DNA of 64,000 nucleotides from Alnus glutinosa. Taxonomy: Eukaryota; Streptophyta; Magnoliopsida; Fagales; Betulaceae. Position 1 is the first letter of the stretch. Each line of letters starts with the position of its first letter. The position numbers and the translations under genes are program-made. Shown here in pieces: positions 11,055 to 22,300 of the stretch. The notes under the pieces were generated by a model. That model made no database searches. It saw only the letters and a program-made list of their open reading frames with translations, and was not told the origin of the DNA. The stretch lies in the NCBI RefSeq assembly GCF_958979055.1, contig NC_084886.1, forward strand, positions 5,475,001-5,539,000, read 5' to 3'.

Positions 11055-11580
11055 TTGCCCCTCAACTCCCTCTCTGTCTCTCTCAATCTCTCATAGACGT
11101 ACTGCTTCACTCGCCGACAGCCGAAGAAGGAGAGCTCTGTTGTCCTCGTTGCTGGACGAGCTCTGTCGTCTGGGTCGGTCAAGGAGAGCTCGCAAACCAT
11201 GCAATCAACAAAAAGAGAAGGAAAAAAAAAAACGAAAAGGAAAGGAAAAAGAACGAATCAAAAATGGGAGAAAAATGAAAGTTCTCGGCCCAAAACAAAA
11301 ATCCAGACTCCGTCGTTGGCGATCTCTCCCTCTCTTCCTCACAAAGATTTTGACGGCAAAATCCCTAATAAACCACTACCCAACTCTCTCATGCTCTTCA
11401 AAAGCCCGAACGCAAACCCCAACCCCCAAGAACTCCAACTTCACATTCCCGATTCACTGCCCTCCTGCCAAACCACGCTCTCTCTTAATCACAAACTCAG
11501 CCCAAGATGAGGCAAGCACAGCCGGTCAGTTCCGGTTCGGACCGTCGTCCTTGAGAAAACTGAATTAAATCATGTTTTCT
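11055..11580 (+). other. possible captured gene fragment inside the foldback element
   Basis: Between the arms lies sequence of quite different composition: a CT-rich leader-like part, then a 142-codon open frame (11140-11568) and an overlapping 103-codon frame in a second register. The frame has a basic start and later a Ser/Thr/Pro-rich part somewhat like a transit peptide. I recognise no domain. It may be a host 5'UTR or exon piece picked up by the element (Pack-MULE style), or simply element sequence. Confidence 0.35.
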
Positions 11581-11646
11581 GATCAGTTTTTTTTTTTTTT
11601 TTTAACGAGTTTTTGATCAGTTTTTAATAGATTAATAAAAGATTAA

Positions 11647-12296
11647 GAGATAATTGAACCACTAGTCCTTAGGGTATGCCATAATTATGAATCATTCCAT
11701 ATGATTTAAAAAGTTTATGAGAGGTCCTTGTGATAAACTATAATTACAAATCGATCCCTAAAGTAAAATTCTGTGAAAAATTTTAACAGATTGTGTTAAA
11801 TGCCACGTCAACACCACATCAAACATATAAGATGGCGACACGTGTCCATATTAATAAAAATATATAAATTTATTAAAAAATAAATAAATTAACTTATTTA
11901 AAAAAATAAAAAAAAATAAAAAAAAAATAAAAAAAAAAAAAGAAACAAAAAATGAAGGGGTGGCCTGGACCTTCTAGGGGCCTTCCTTTTTTTGGTTTTT
12001 CTTTTCTTTTTCTTTTTTCTTTTTTCGAATTTTTCTTTTAAAAAAAATATTTATTTATTTATTTATTAATAAATTTATATTTTTTTTATTCAGATAGACA
12101 CATGTCACCGTCTTATTGATTTGATGTGGTGCTGACGTGGTATTTAACAAAATTTGTCAAATTTTTTAACAGAATTTGACTTCAGTGATCGATTTGTAAT
12201 TATAGTTTACCACAAGGACTTTCCATAAACTTTTTAAATCATAGGGAGTGATTCGTAATTATGACATACCCCAGGAACTAGTGATGCAATTATCCC
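11647..12296. mobile_element. inner foldback Mutator-like MITE, 0.65 kb, exact 9-bp target duplication
   Basis: The left arm begins GAGATAATTGAACCACTAGT and the right arm, on minus, begins GGGATAATTGCATCACTAGT. They match over about 250 bp, including CCATAATTATGAATCA against TCATAATTACGAATCA and a TGCCACGTCAACACCACATC-like block. AAAGATTAA occurs immediately on both sides (11638-11646 and 12297-12305). It is inserted within the outer element, so it is the younger insertion. Confidence 0.85.
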
Positions 12297-12963
12297 AAAG
12301 ATTAATAAAAAAAAAATATTTTTTTTAATAGATTTAAATGAAAATATTTTTTTAATCTTAATAAAGGAGCATAAAGAAAAGATTTGCTTAAAAAATCACA
12401 TGTGTCGCACGTGATGGGTATTCCGTCATGGATTAATAGCAGAGCCTAACGAAAAACCCGACATTGCACCTAATTGATAGTTTTGTTATTTCAGTACCCT
12501 TAATTGAAAATGCGCGATAATTTGATATCCTCTATGAAATTATCCCAATCTTGCCTGATCATCGAAAGGAAAAACTGCAATGACATTGCATCTAGTCCAT
12601 GATTAAATAATTGTAGTGGGAAATAGGCACCGCGTGCTTTGTGCCATTCAGAGAGCAATAAACAAGTTTGCCCCTGTTGGTATAAGTATACAAACAAATA
12701 GTAGGTAAGGAAGCGAGACCAGTGTGATAAATGTTCAAACCTTGACCATTGCCGACCCGGATTTGATCATTACCAGTGTATTCCTTTGCACGAACATTCA
12801 GATTGGAGTAATCATTGGTTAAATGATGTGTGGAACCAGTGTCATGGTACCATGCAGGATCAGTTTATGTCTGATGCGAAGAGAAATTGCTAGAAGGACC
12901 ATGGGAATCACCTTGATAAGAATTATCAAACCTTTGATAGCACTTTAATACTGTGTGCCCAAT

Positions 12964-14073
12964 ACGAAAAGTGTCGGTGGCTTCTCAAGGAGAGAGAAGC
13001 TCCCGATTTTTTTTTCTTCCTGTTTTGAGAGGGGTTTTGCGGTTGTGTCTTGCTGGAGAGGGAGGCTTCACGTCTCCCTCTCCAGGTGGTGGTGGCTCCT
13101 AGCTTAGGGCTTTGGAGCGGTTTTTGTTCCCCTCGATTTTTTGTTTCGGTGGGGGTGATGTTTTCATCTAGCTTGTGGGCTATGATGGGTGGTTGTTTCA
13201 TCTAGTCTTTGGGCTATGGTGAGTTTTTATTTGGCTCAGGCAGATGGTTCTACGTGTCTGGTCTGGTTGGGGGAGTGGCTGGATTTGTGTCATCGGAGGA
13301 GTGTTGTTTTGGCCGGTTTTTATTGTTTTTTTTTGAAGCCAGATCTATGCTTGCTCGTTGATTTCCGCTAGACACGCGCCCGTTGGCCGGAATCTCCGTC
13401 GCCGTCCGCTCCTGCTGCCGGTCTCACAGGTCACGCCGGTTGCCGGAGTTCGGAGCGTGGCCTGCACGCGCCAGAGGGGTTTTTGTTCTTCGGTGCGCGT
13501 GACGGTCACGTTTCGCCATTTTTTGGTCTTGCACGGTGGGGAGGGGGCTTCTGGCGGTGTTTCTTCGGCTGGGTAGTACTGGGGTTGGCGCGTGTTTCCC
13601 ACGCGCCGCCGGTATTGGCGAAATCCGCCTGTCTTTCTGCCGGTTCTGGGTTGTAGCCTCTGTTTTGTGGCTGTTGTTTCAGTCTACCTTTGTAATTTTT
13701 GGACATTTTGGGATTGTTTGATGGCTTTTTGCTAGATCTGTCTCTCTTTTATATGCTATTGTGCTTTATTGTTTAGAGGGACTTCATGGAAGATCTTTGT
13801 AATGTTTATTTATTATTTGGGTAGATGTTTTTTTTGTATATTCTGGATCTTTTCACAGTTTACCTTTGGTAGCTGCTTTTAAGTCGGGTTTTCCTTGACT
13901 TAGTGGGTGGAGTTTCTTTATCTCCGGTCACAATTGGCCTTCGGGCTATGGTGTTTGCCTTCGGGCATGTTTGAACTTCTTTTGTCTTGTATTGGCCTTT
14001 TGGTCAAGTGTAATTCCCTCTCGGGTTTGTAATGATTAATGAAGTTCACTTTATTTCAAAAAAAAAAAAAAAA
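12964..14073 (+). mobile_element. poly(A)-tailed non-LTR-type retroelement, copy A, 1.1 kb
   Basis: The 15-bp word TACTGTGTGCCCAAT occurs on both sides (12949-12963 and 14074-14088), and the right end carries a 16-nt poly(A) run (14058-14073). This is the signature of target-primed reverse transcription. The body is G/T-rich and non-repetitive and lacks any reverse transcriptase. Its final 350 bp match the element at 57.92-58.94 kb (for example TTGGTAGCTGCTTT, then CTTAGTGGGTGG against TTTAGTGGGTGA). Open frames at 13189-13721 and their antisense shadows show no known domain. Confidence 0.85.
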
Positions 14074-14094
14074 TACTGTGTGCCCAATCTTCGA

Positions 14095-14935
14095 ACAAAT
14101 TTGACAGAATGGCCGAGAGTCCTTAGAAAACTGGCTGAAATGTCCAGATGAAGGTGGGCCTCTCCCACGGCCACGGTAATTGGGAGAGTGTCCCCTGCCT
14201 CGACCATGATAATTGGTTGGAGGTGCTGAGTTACGCTAAGCAACATAGACTGTCGCAAGCGACAAATCCGGAGAAGAGTGATGAGTCTCAATTCGTTGCT
14301 CATGAGTGAGGAGATGACCGTATAGATCATTCATAGAAACAGGATTGATGCGGGTAGTAATTGAAGTTACTAGAGAGCCAAACTCCTTGGGCAACCCAGC
14401 AAAGAACATATGAGATGAGTTCTGATTCTTTCAATGGTTCTTCAATCGCAGCAAGTGTGTGAGCAAGCGTTTGAGCCTTTTGAAAATAATCAGTGACAGC
14501 AAGTGCTCCCTTCTTGAGGGTAGCAAGTTGACACCGTATTTGTACTATGCGAGCCTGAGATTCAGAGGCAAACATGCGCTCCAAAGTTAACCACGCATCA
14601 CGTGAGGTTTTGATTCCAACTGCATAAGGTAGTACAGAATCTGAGAGAGTATAGATCAAGGTGCTGAGGATAAGCTTATCCTGTTGATACCGAGTGGTGT
14701 ATGCAGGATTAACCACCATAGAAGGAGCCGTTGATGCAGATGCAGAGGAAGCAATAAGCTTTGGAGGGGTGGGTGTATCACCAGTGATGTAGCCAAAGAG
14801 AGAGTGACCTTCCAAATATGGAACTAATTGTGTAGTCCATAGCATATAATTATCACGTCCAAGTTTGACGGTAGAAAAATTGTTGGAGTGGATGAGTTTC
14901 TGGGGAAGAGCAGAAACGGATGTTGTAGGCGACAT
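14095..14935 (-). pseudogene. Copia gag-like polyprotein fragment
   Basis: A 202-codon frame starting at 14935 shows the N-terminal half of a Copia gag-like (UBN2-type) protein: KLGRDNYMLWTTQLVPYLEG, then TSRDAWLTLERMF and QIRCQLATLKKG. After SELISYVL the family continuation (FAGLPKEFGSL) is in another frame, so a frameshift lies near 14400. Downstream are a Gly/Arg-rich stretch and the first part of a CCHC zinc knuckle, interrupted by the inserted retroelement. Not functional. Confidence 0.75.
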
Positions 14936-14962
14936 GATGGAAATTGGATTTTAATCCGTAGG

Positions 14963-14974
14963 GCTCTGATACCA
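14963..14974 (-). other. tRNA-Met primer-binding site of the Copia element
   Basis: TGGTATCAGAGC on the minus strand is the standard Copia primer-binding site complementary to initiator methionine tRNA. It lies between the LTR and the gag-like frame, fixing the element's orientation. Confidence 0.85.
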
Positions 14975-15139
14975 TATACGAACAAATAGTTTTGAGTATA
15001 ACAATCCCAACTTCAACGTTTGGGATGCTTATCATTTATAGACTGATTACAAGAATAACTGTAAGATAATTACACTTTGAATTTGAATACAACAACTCTT
15101 ATCTATTTGAATTTTAAACTATACTTAAGTATCACAACA
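14975..15139 (-). repeat. 5' LTR of the truncated Copia element
   Basis: About 165 bp directly upstream of the primer-binding site on minus, beginning TGTTGTGATACTTAAG. The inner end (TTCGTATA) lacks the usual CA, presumably through mutation. No partner LTR exists in the window. Confidence 0.6.
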
Positions 15140-15465
15140 GAATGATTTGTTTGTTGAGGAGATTTCAAACTCTTGTTGAGAGTATCTCGGTTGGTTGAGG
15201 ATCTTCATCTTCTCCTTATCTTGAGCTTCAATAATAAGAACATAAACCTCATTCTAAAGAAGTTGTGAATACGTGGACATTCTTAAACAATTGGATTAAA
15301 CAAGCAGATCAATTAAACAAAAAAAGCTACATAGCTTCGGTATATACAAATGGTAACTACCAATTCAGTATAGTTCAAAATTGTGTCAACAAATATGCCC
15401 ATGCTGCATTCTATATCAACAACATAGAAACAAAACAAGAAATTTACAGATCAAATGTTGTTTGT
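15140..15465. other. spacer and probable 3' UTR of the PBL-type kinase gene
   Basis: AT-rich; no open frame of note. The part next to 15466 must include the 3' UTR of the minus-strand kinase gene. Confidence 0.4.
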
Positions 15466-18400
15466 CTACCGTACTCGAGGCGATTGCCGGTGGGATGGCA
15501 ATGGAGATGCACCAGGTGTTAGATTTCGAGGAGAATGGTGTTGACGCATTGGGGATCTCCGGACAGGTGTAACTGTATGCGACTCTGATTGGGAGGGTCT
15601 GCCTGCATTTTTAGGGGCTTCAAGCTCTTCCAGTCTTAATAATACGTCTGCCATTCGAGGCCTGACTTTAGCTTCAGCGCATAGGCACTGTGAAGCAAGG
15701 GTGGCAGCCGTATAGGCTCCCTTCTGGGGGTACTGGCCCTCCAACTTGGTGTCCATAATCCGGAAAAGTTTCCGTTTGTCACCCAAATATGGTTTTGCCC
15801 AGTCTACAAGATTCTGCTCAATACCAACCTTTGTCTTATCAACCGCACGCCGTCCAGACAATAGTTCAAGCAATACAACCCCAAAGCTGTATACATCACT
15901 TTTTGCAGTCAGCCGACCTGTTCAGTGAAAAACCTTTCAGGAAAATTTACCATGGTATTTGACATCCGGAATAAGTTCCATCCAATAAAGCATTGTGCAT
16001 TAGCAATATTCCAATTGAGTGAACACTTCAATTTGACTACTCAGACACTATGTTCTTTCTTTTATCCACAGAGACCTTTTTTCTTTTTATAAATATCCAG
16101 AGACTATTCTCCTACTTAAACAAAGGGTGTGCAAAGATAATAATATTGCCACAAGTGTAATGGTTTCCCTAATATTTCTTTGTGTCAAATAATCAGGATA
16201 ACTAGATTTGGACATTCTGTTTCCAGAATGCAACTTCAGGTGTAGGGGATTCTGTTTTTCTTTTCTGTTCCGAATAAAATTTGACATAGAAAACATAGAT
16301 TAAACATATAAATTTTCTCCTACAACAATATACCCGATCCATTGATCATAATTAAATAGTACTGATAATATATAACATGGGTGTTTGACGCACCTGTAGC
16401 AACATATTCAGGTGCAGCATAGCCTTGAGTACCCATGACTTGAGTAGAGACATGAGTCCTATCACCAGTAGGACCTGCCTTAGCCAAACCAAAATCAGAA
16501 AGCTTAGCATTGAACTCCTGCATCCACAACAAACAAGTAATCTACATAAATAACGAAACAATGTTGCATAAACAACTTCTAAAGAAATAAAACATTGCCC
16601 TCCTCTTTGTTTAGCATACCGCATCTAATAGGATATTAGAAGCCTTGAAATCACGATATATGACTTGTGATTTCGCATCATGAAGAAAAGAGAGCCCTCT
16701 AGCAGCACCTATTGCCACTTTGATCCTTATTGCCCAAGAAAGTGGTTGCGGCCCTCCTGTTAAATAACACATAGCATCAAAGATCACAAATTATTCTCAT
16801 AGCCACATCAAGAACTTCCAAAATATCCAAACATAACATTTATAAACCGAACAGAGAGTTATATTAGACACAAGTATGCTAAAAGAAACTTATTAAAAGA
16901 GCCAAAACATTGAATTTATAATTTCATACTGAACTGATTGCAATAACAGTTTTTGCTCTTTAACGCGTGCCAGGTATTCTCGAAGAATATTGAGCATAGC
17001 AATTAATAATTGTCCATGCAGCCATTCACTACTGACCCTTGTTTCAAAGACTTGCAAGCTATACAGTCTCATTCCTAGACCCAACTTATGAGTGAAGACC
17101 CAATGGTTCCTCCTAGGAACTTTAAAAGTTCGCTTCAAGCACCCTCAAGGCCTCAACAATGCCTCCTCATTCATTCATATTGGGTGGAAAATAGAGGTGC
17201 TGATATTCTGGCAAATTTGGGAGCAGAACAGGATGATTTTCAAACCATTCTGAACTTTCCTTGGTTAATTAATGTCCCTGGTTTTGTTTTTGTTTCTAAG
17301 GAACCAAACAGATACAAAATAACTCACATTTCAATATCATGAATGACCACAAGAACTACTTTCCAATATGTATATGATGATATGCATGTAATTACAGAAT
17401 GAATAACTTACTTCTAAACATTGTACAAGCATGCTTCCCTACAAAGTTACAGGAGCGCATAACTTACTTCTAAATAGATGATTCTCTAAGCTCCCTTTAG
17501 GCATGAACTCATAGACCAAAAGCCTGTTCTCACCCTCCAGACAGTACCCAATTAGCTTAACCAGATTTGGATGATGAAGTTGGCCAAGGTAATTAACTTC
17601 AGTCTGCAATTGATAGGATGAGTAATTAGGCCAGGCATAATAAGGTTGCAAAGAAAAATCTAACCAAAAAAAGAAATGATGAATAATAAGAAGAGACCTA
17701 CCAACCACTCCTTGTGGCCTTGGAAACCCTCAGGTTTAAGCCTTTTAACAGCAACAACCATTCCGCTTCCTGGCTTTGCAGCTAAAAACGTGTGTTCATC
17801 AATCCATCCTTTGAAAACATAACCAAATCCTCCCTCGCCAAGAAGACTGTCAGGGCGGAAATTTCTGGTGGCATTCTTTAGCTCATTGAATGTGAAGGGT
17901 TTCATATTTGGAGAGGACAAGATTTCACCTTCAGACCTTGGAGTAGGAAGACTTGAAGCATTGCTCTTTTCACTGTAAGATGGAATGGTCAGGCTAGAAG
18001 GAGCTGATGAACGGCTTGTTTTGCTGGAATTTTTTGAGACTCCTGATCCTGGTTGGGGAAGAAAGAGTTTGTTAGAGAATTAACAACAAAAGCAGACAGT
18101 TTCTACCACAATTCAAGAGATTCAATCTCAAATTCATGCCTGTTTTGGACTATTCCTTAAATAGGGAAATTCTAGTGCAAACTCACCGTGCTAACAAATT
18201 CTTTTCACAAACATAGCTCTTAATACAAAATGCATTATACTCCTGTCTCATAATCCCTTTGTTCAATTACAGGTGGAAGTATACATACAATAAAACTGTG
18301 AGAGAACAAGTTAATTATCAATCACATTCTGTGAACCTTTGATCCACCACTTCTTCTGATGCTCATGGAATCATCAAGTTTGAGTTTGTGTTTATAGGTA

Positions 18401-19396
18401 ATACGTGTTGCCTAAAACACCTCCTCGGTTTTTGTATATAAAATCACCTTATTTTTCCCTTAGGCCCACTTGCTACTGCAGGAAATCAGGAATCATTTTG
18501 GAGCTTAGACTCAATAGCTATGACGTGAAGACTCACTCACATGCTCAATGGCAACCAAGTGTGAAATAAATGTCAAGATCTTTTTACAAATGATCCTAAT
18601 CACTATTTGAAATCCAAAACTAAAAGAAACTTAAAAAATAAAAATAAAAAACATCGAGTATAGCAGCTAAATCAGACTTTTCGGCAGGTCATATATAAAA
18701 TTTTTGCAAGATAAACCAATATAATGGCATATTATATAGATCTCCGGTCAACCACTTCTCAGTTCTCATACTCTTCCTTCCCCCACCAAAGAAAAAAGAA
18801 CCAAAAACTAAAATAAGCATTGAAACCCGAAAACAAAAGAAAAGTGGAAGAACGGTTCAGTACATGTATCTAAGCTCTTATAGTAGAACAAGAGCTGAAA
18901 TGCAGAAACACCCAAAAATTCAACACCAATAGAATGATAGATTATCAAAAGAAACAAAATAAACAAGAAGCCAGAAAAACTTCCATCCTTGCCAGTCGCC
19001 ATGATGTAGAAAAACATCTACCATTTTCCTAACATTTCTTACCAGAAAATAAGAGCAAAACCACGAGAGAAAATATTCACATAACGCCTACCAGAGTTTG
19101 CTTTGCAACTACCAAGCAAAACGAGCTCAAATATTCAACCCCACCCACCCCAAATCCAAACCGAGAGAGAGAAAGAGGCAGAGAGAGAGAATAAATAAAT
19201 AAAAGAAGCCAAAAACGAGCTAAAAGCCTAAAACCAGCAAACCACGCCCAAAAATTCACAATTCTAAAGCCATACAGATTCTCATAAACCCACTCGCCAA
19301 AAACAAATCTTTGATTATGTTAAAAGAAAAAAAAAATTGTACGTTACCAGAAGTGGCTGTATCCACTTTAGCTGAAGAACGTAAGCAGTTTCCCAT
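15466..19396 (-). CDS. PBL3: PBL2/PBL3 (APK2)-type receptor-like cytoplasmic kinase
   Basis: Ser/Thr protein kinase of RLCK subfamily VII, expected at the plasma membrane in signalling. Exons on minus: 19396-19348, 18048-17702, 17603-17468, 16756-16620, 16517-16394, 15917-15466; they total 1245 nt, in frame, 414 residues. It starts [12 protein letters not shown], with Gly2 for N-myristoylation and Cys4 for palmitoylation. Kinase domain about residues 80-360: [14 protein letters not shown], catalytic Lys118 in [20 protein letters not shown] (YRD in place of HRD, usual in this subfamily), [20 protein letters not shown]. The C-terminal tail ends [13 protein letters not shown] ([18 protein letters not shown]), matching what I recall of Arabidopsis APK2A/APK2B (PBL2/PBL3). 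PBL2 and PBL3 are close paralogues and I cannot decide between them. It lies upstream of, and divergent from, the UTR-type transporter gene, as in the conserved block. Confidence 0.93.
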
Positions 19397-22300
19397 TGGA
19401 TCTTCTCCAGAGAAACTCTCTTTACCACACGCTCTCTTCGCTGCTAACAATCAGCAAATAATCATGGATTCTGAATCCTTGAAACAGCAAGTTAAAGACT
19501 TGCAGGGTCTTCAAGTGAAGGTATTTGGTCTGCCACTAAACTTCACCGAAGTTACTCAAAACTCATCTGCAACTAAATTAGAAAATGGGTTTTCTTCCTG
19601 GAGAAGAATAATTAAGAGGAGGAGAAGGAGGAGACGGAAAGGAAAGTGTGGAGAAAACGCAGAGAAAGGACGAGTTGATTTGGCCTTCTCTTATATTGCT
19701 GTGGACGTGAAGCGCGTGGGTACTTGCCCGATGCTCACCGATTACGTGTGCACCACCGTTTGGTAATTTGGTAGGTGAATTCGCTTGAATACCCCTTACC
19801 AGTTGCTGTCTTAAGTGTCAACTCGTACCAAACTTGATAACGAATTTATACGTCTACGTTTCAATGTATTATTATACGGAACGGAATGGAAATTGTCCTA
19901 AAAATTTATGGATATTTTATTTAGTGAATTTTTAATTATTATTTCTAAATTAAAATATATTTAGTACTTTTCTTTTTTTCTTTTTTTCTTTTTTGAGAAA
20001 ATATATTTGGTACTTATCTGCAGATAGTTTCACATTATTGAATATGCATCTGACTTGATTTTATTAGTCAAACTGTATTTATTAATAACTACTAAAATCG
20101 GAACACTTCTAGTTGAATAATGGATGGAAATTATAATAGAGGATATACGTACGGAGCTTTTCTTTTGACATATACGTAAGATTAGGTAGAGATTTTATTT
20201 ATTTATTTATTTATTTTTGTTGAAAGTCATAAAGAAAAACAAAAAACAAGTAATGCATAACTATCTCTATTTTGACGTGAAAGGAGAGAATATATAATAA
20301 ACAAAACTCCCAAATTCATAAGGTAGAAAATGAGACTTATCATAGAATTTATTTTTTAACGTGTGAATCTTAAATATTTAATGGTTAATTTTTAAAAAAT
20401 AAAAAATTATTAAAATTATGTAAGAGTTATACCATAAACATTATTGGTCAACATTATTCAACACTAGCATGTTTGTGGCTCACGGTCTTTTTATTCCATC
20501 GCTTAATTTATTTAAAAAAAGACAAAACCATTGACCAAACTGTTTAATGTTGTGTTTTAGGTATGAACTGAGCTTTCAATGCTGTGTTTTCACATTTATT
20601 GTAGCGATTTAGGTATTAATTTATTATTTAACGATAATAAAATAAGAATAAGAATAACCGTAGAGGGATATTTTGGGAAGAAAAATGGCAGCGTCATGTT
20701 GAGCTAAGCAAAGAAAAGGTTGGCATAAGCATTCTTTGCACAAGCGATCCGGATTCACACAGGCCCTACCCAGCAAGAAGAAGTCGTAAAGCTCCAATGT
20801 CTGAACTCTGAATAAGTCTTTTTTTCCAAATGATTTTCTTGTATTTTAGCATAATAGTTAAATGAATGATTTAGATTGATTGGACACGTGGGTGACATTG
20901 TTGACAACATAGGGTGCACTGAGAGGTGGAGATCTGGACCTCCAGTGGGCCGTTTTTTTGAAGAGAAAAAGTCCGTGAAGTGCACGATAAATACTGACAA
21001 AGCCCACTACAGCATACAGCTCAGACTCGAAATACCCAGTTCTTTTACCTATTATTACTTTTGATCCATATCTATGTAAAAGCTCAGTGACAAATAAGGC
21101 TCGCACACGTATGCCCTTTTACCGAAGGGCTGGTCATGCTCGTGATGTTTGCAAAATGCACGAAGACGTCACAAAACGGAGGATACACGCACAGATGCTT
21201 AGAGCGTGGTACGTGGCAATGCCATGAGCCTAAGAGTGGTTTTAGGATCTTTTTCTGGAGAAGACGACTTGACTTCGACTAGGCCCACAGCCCATCCTTC
21301 ACGGCAAAACTTTAATTAATTTGTCCGTACAAAACAAATCAAATTAAATAATCGACTGTCATTGACTCATCGGGCGGTAAAATAGTTTGTTACTGAAAAT
21401 TTCAATTAATTAATTATACCTCTACAATTGGCCTTCGACTCTTCATTAGTAGATGACACAGAAGTGTTATGTCATAACGAAGAGAGCCAGAGTCTAATTA
21501 ATTTCTTCTCCTCGTTAGAAAACAAAGAATATCTCAACATTATTAATTAGTTAGGTAGCAATTCGTCTAAGAAAAAATATAAATTAGATGTTTTATGATA
21601 AAATAATGAGAATAATAAAATAAATATATATATTTTGGTATAATTAGATAGAATACGGTAAGGCTCGTAGGCACTTTATCAAAATAATTTTAAATTTAAA
21701 TTGTGCCAGCTCGTTAGACCAAGATGGCATCTCTACATAACAATTCCTCATGAAAGCGGTATATGAAAACGGACAATAATAATTGATCACACATGCTAGA
21801 TGGGTGAGATTAGACGTGCATTTAGTACTTATTTACGCATCTTGATTGACCTAGATGTTTCATTCTAATGAATTCTCTTTTTTGAAAGCGTGCAAATTAA
21901 GTTTTTATACACATGATTTGAAGGAAATTTCATTTTCCTTCGATCCGTTCGATAGAGCGAGGGAGAGAGAATGGGAGAGGCCGAGATATATAGAAAAGAG
22001 AGGGAGAAAGAAATAAAAGATGGAGGTTCTTTTAAGGTATATTGTTGGGATATCGTGGTTTTGATAAATAGGATTGGGTAATTGTGGTTTGTTGATTTTT
22101 GAGAACGTTGGTGTGTTATAATTATTAGTGAATTTTACAAAAATCAAAATAAGGAAAGGGTTTAAGATTGTAGTGTAACGGTGATTTTGGGTTGATGAAG
22201 TGTGGTGAACGAGGGTGGAAGAAAAATTAGGGGTTTTTGGAGCTTTTGGGCGTGATAAGTCAATGCTGAGCAACTTGATCGATCAAGACTAGGTTTTGTT

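Larger units (their letters stand above)
10859..12546. mobile_element. outer foldback Mutator-like element containing a second element
   Basis: The left end GGGATAACTTCACTTAAGGG is mirrored at the right end, which reads GGGATAATTTCATAGAGGAT on minus. Matching continues inward through CACGTG, CATGTGATTTTTTAAGCAAA. Left arm about 10859-11050, right arm about 12386-12546. Flanks AATCTTGTT (10850-10858) and AATCTTGCC (12547-12555) fit a 9-bp target duplication with two changes. The interior 11055-11640 is unlike the arms and the inner element 11647-12296 is inserted in it. There is no transposase. Confidence 0.75.
12560..15139 (-). mobile_element. truncated Copia-type LTR retrotransposon with nested insertion
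   Basis: Order on the minus strand: an LTR (15139 to 14975), a primer-binding site, a gag-like region (14935 to about 14095), a zinc-knuckle region, then a protease-like region (about 12940-12710) with a DTGSTHHLT motif and VGNG. The copy ends there: integrase, reverse transcriptase and the second LTR are absent. The gag part has at least one frameshift (near 14400). It is split between about 12963 and 14074 by a poly(A)-tailed retroelement. It is a dead fragment; the truncation lies close to the outer foldback element at 12546. Confidence 0.8.

Noticed and set aside
11140..11568. 142-codon frame as an independent protein gene
   Set aside because: It lies wholly between the arms of a transposon and has no recognisable domain; it is reported only as a possible captured fragment.
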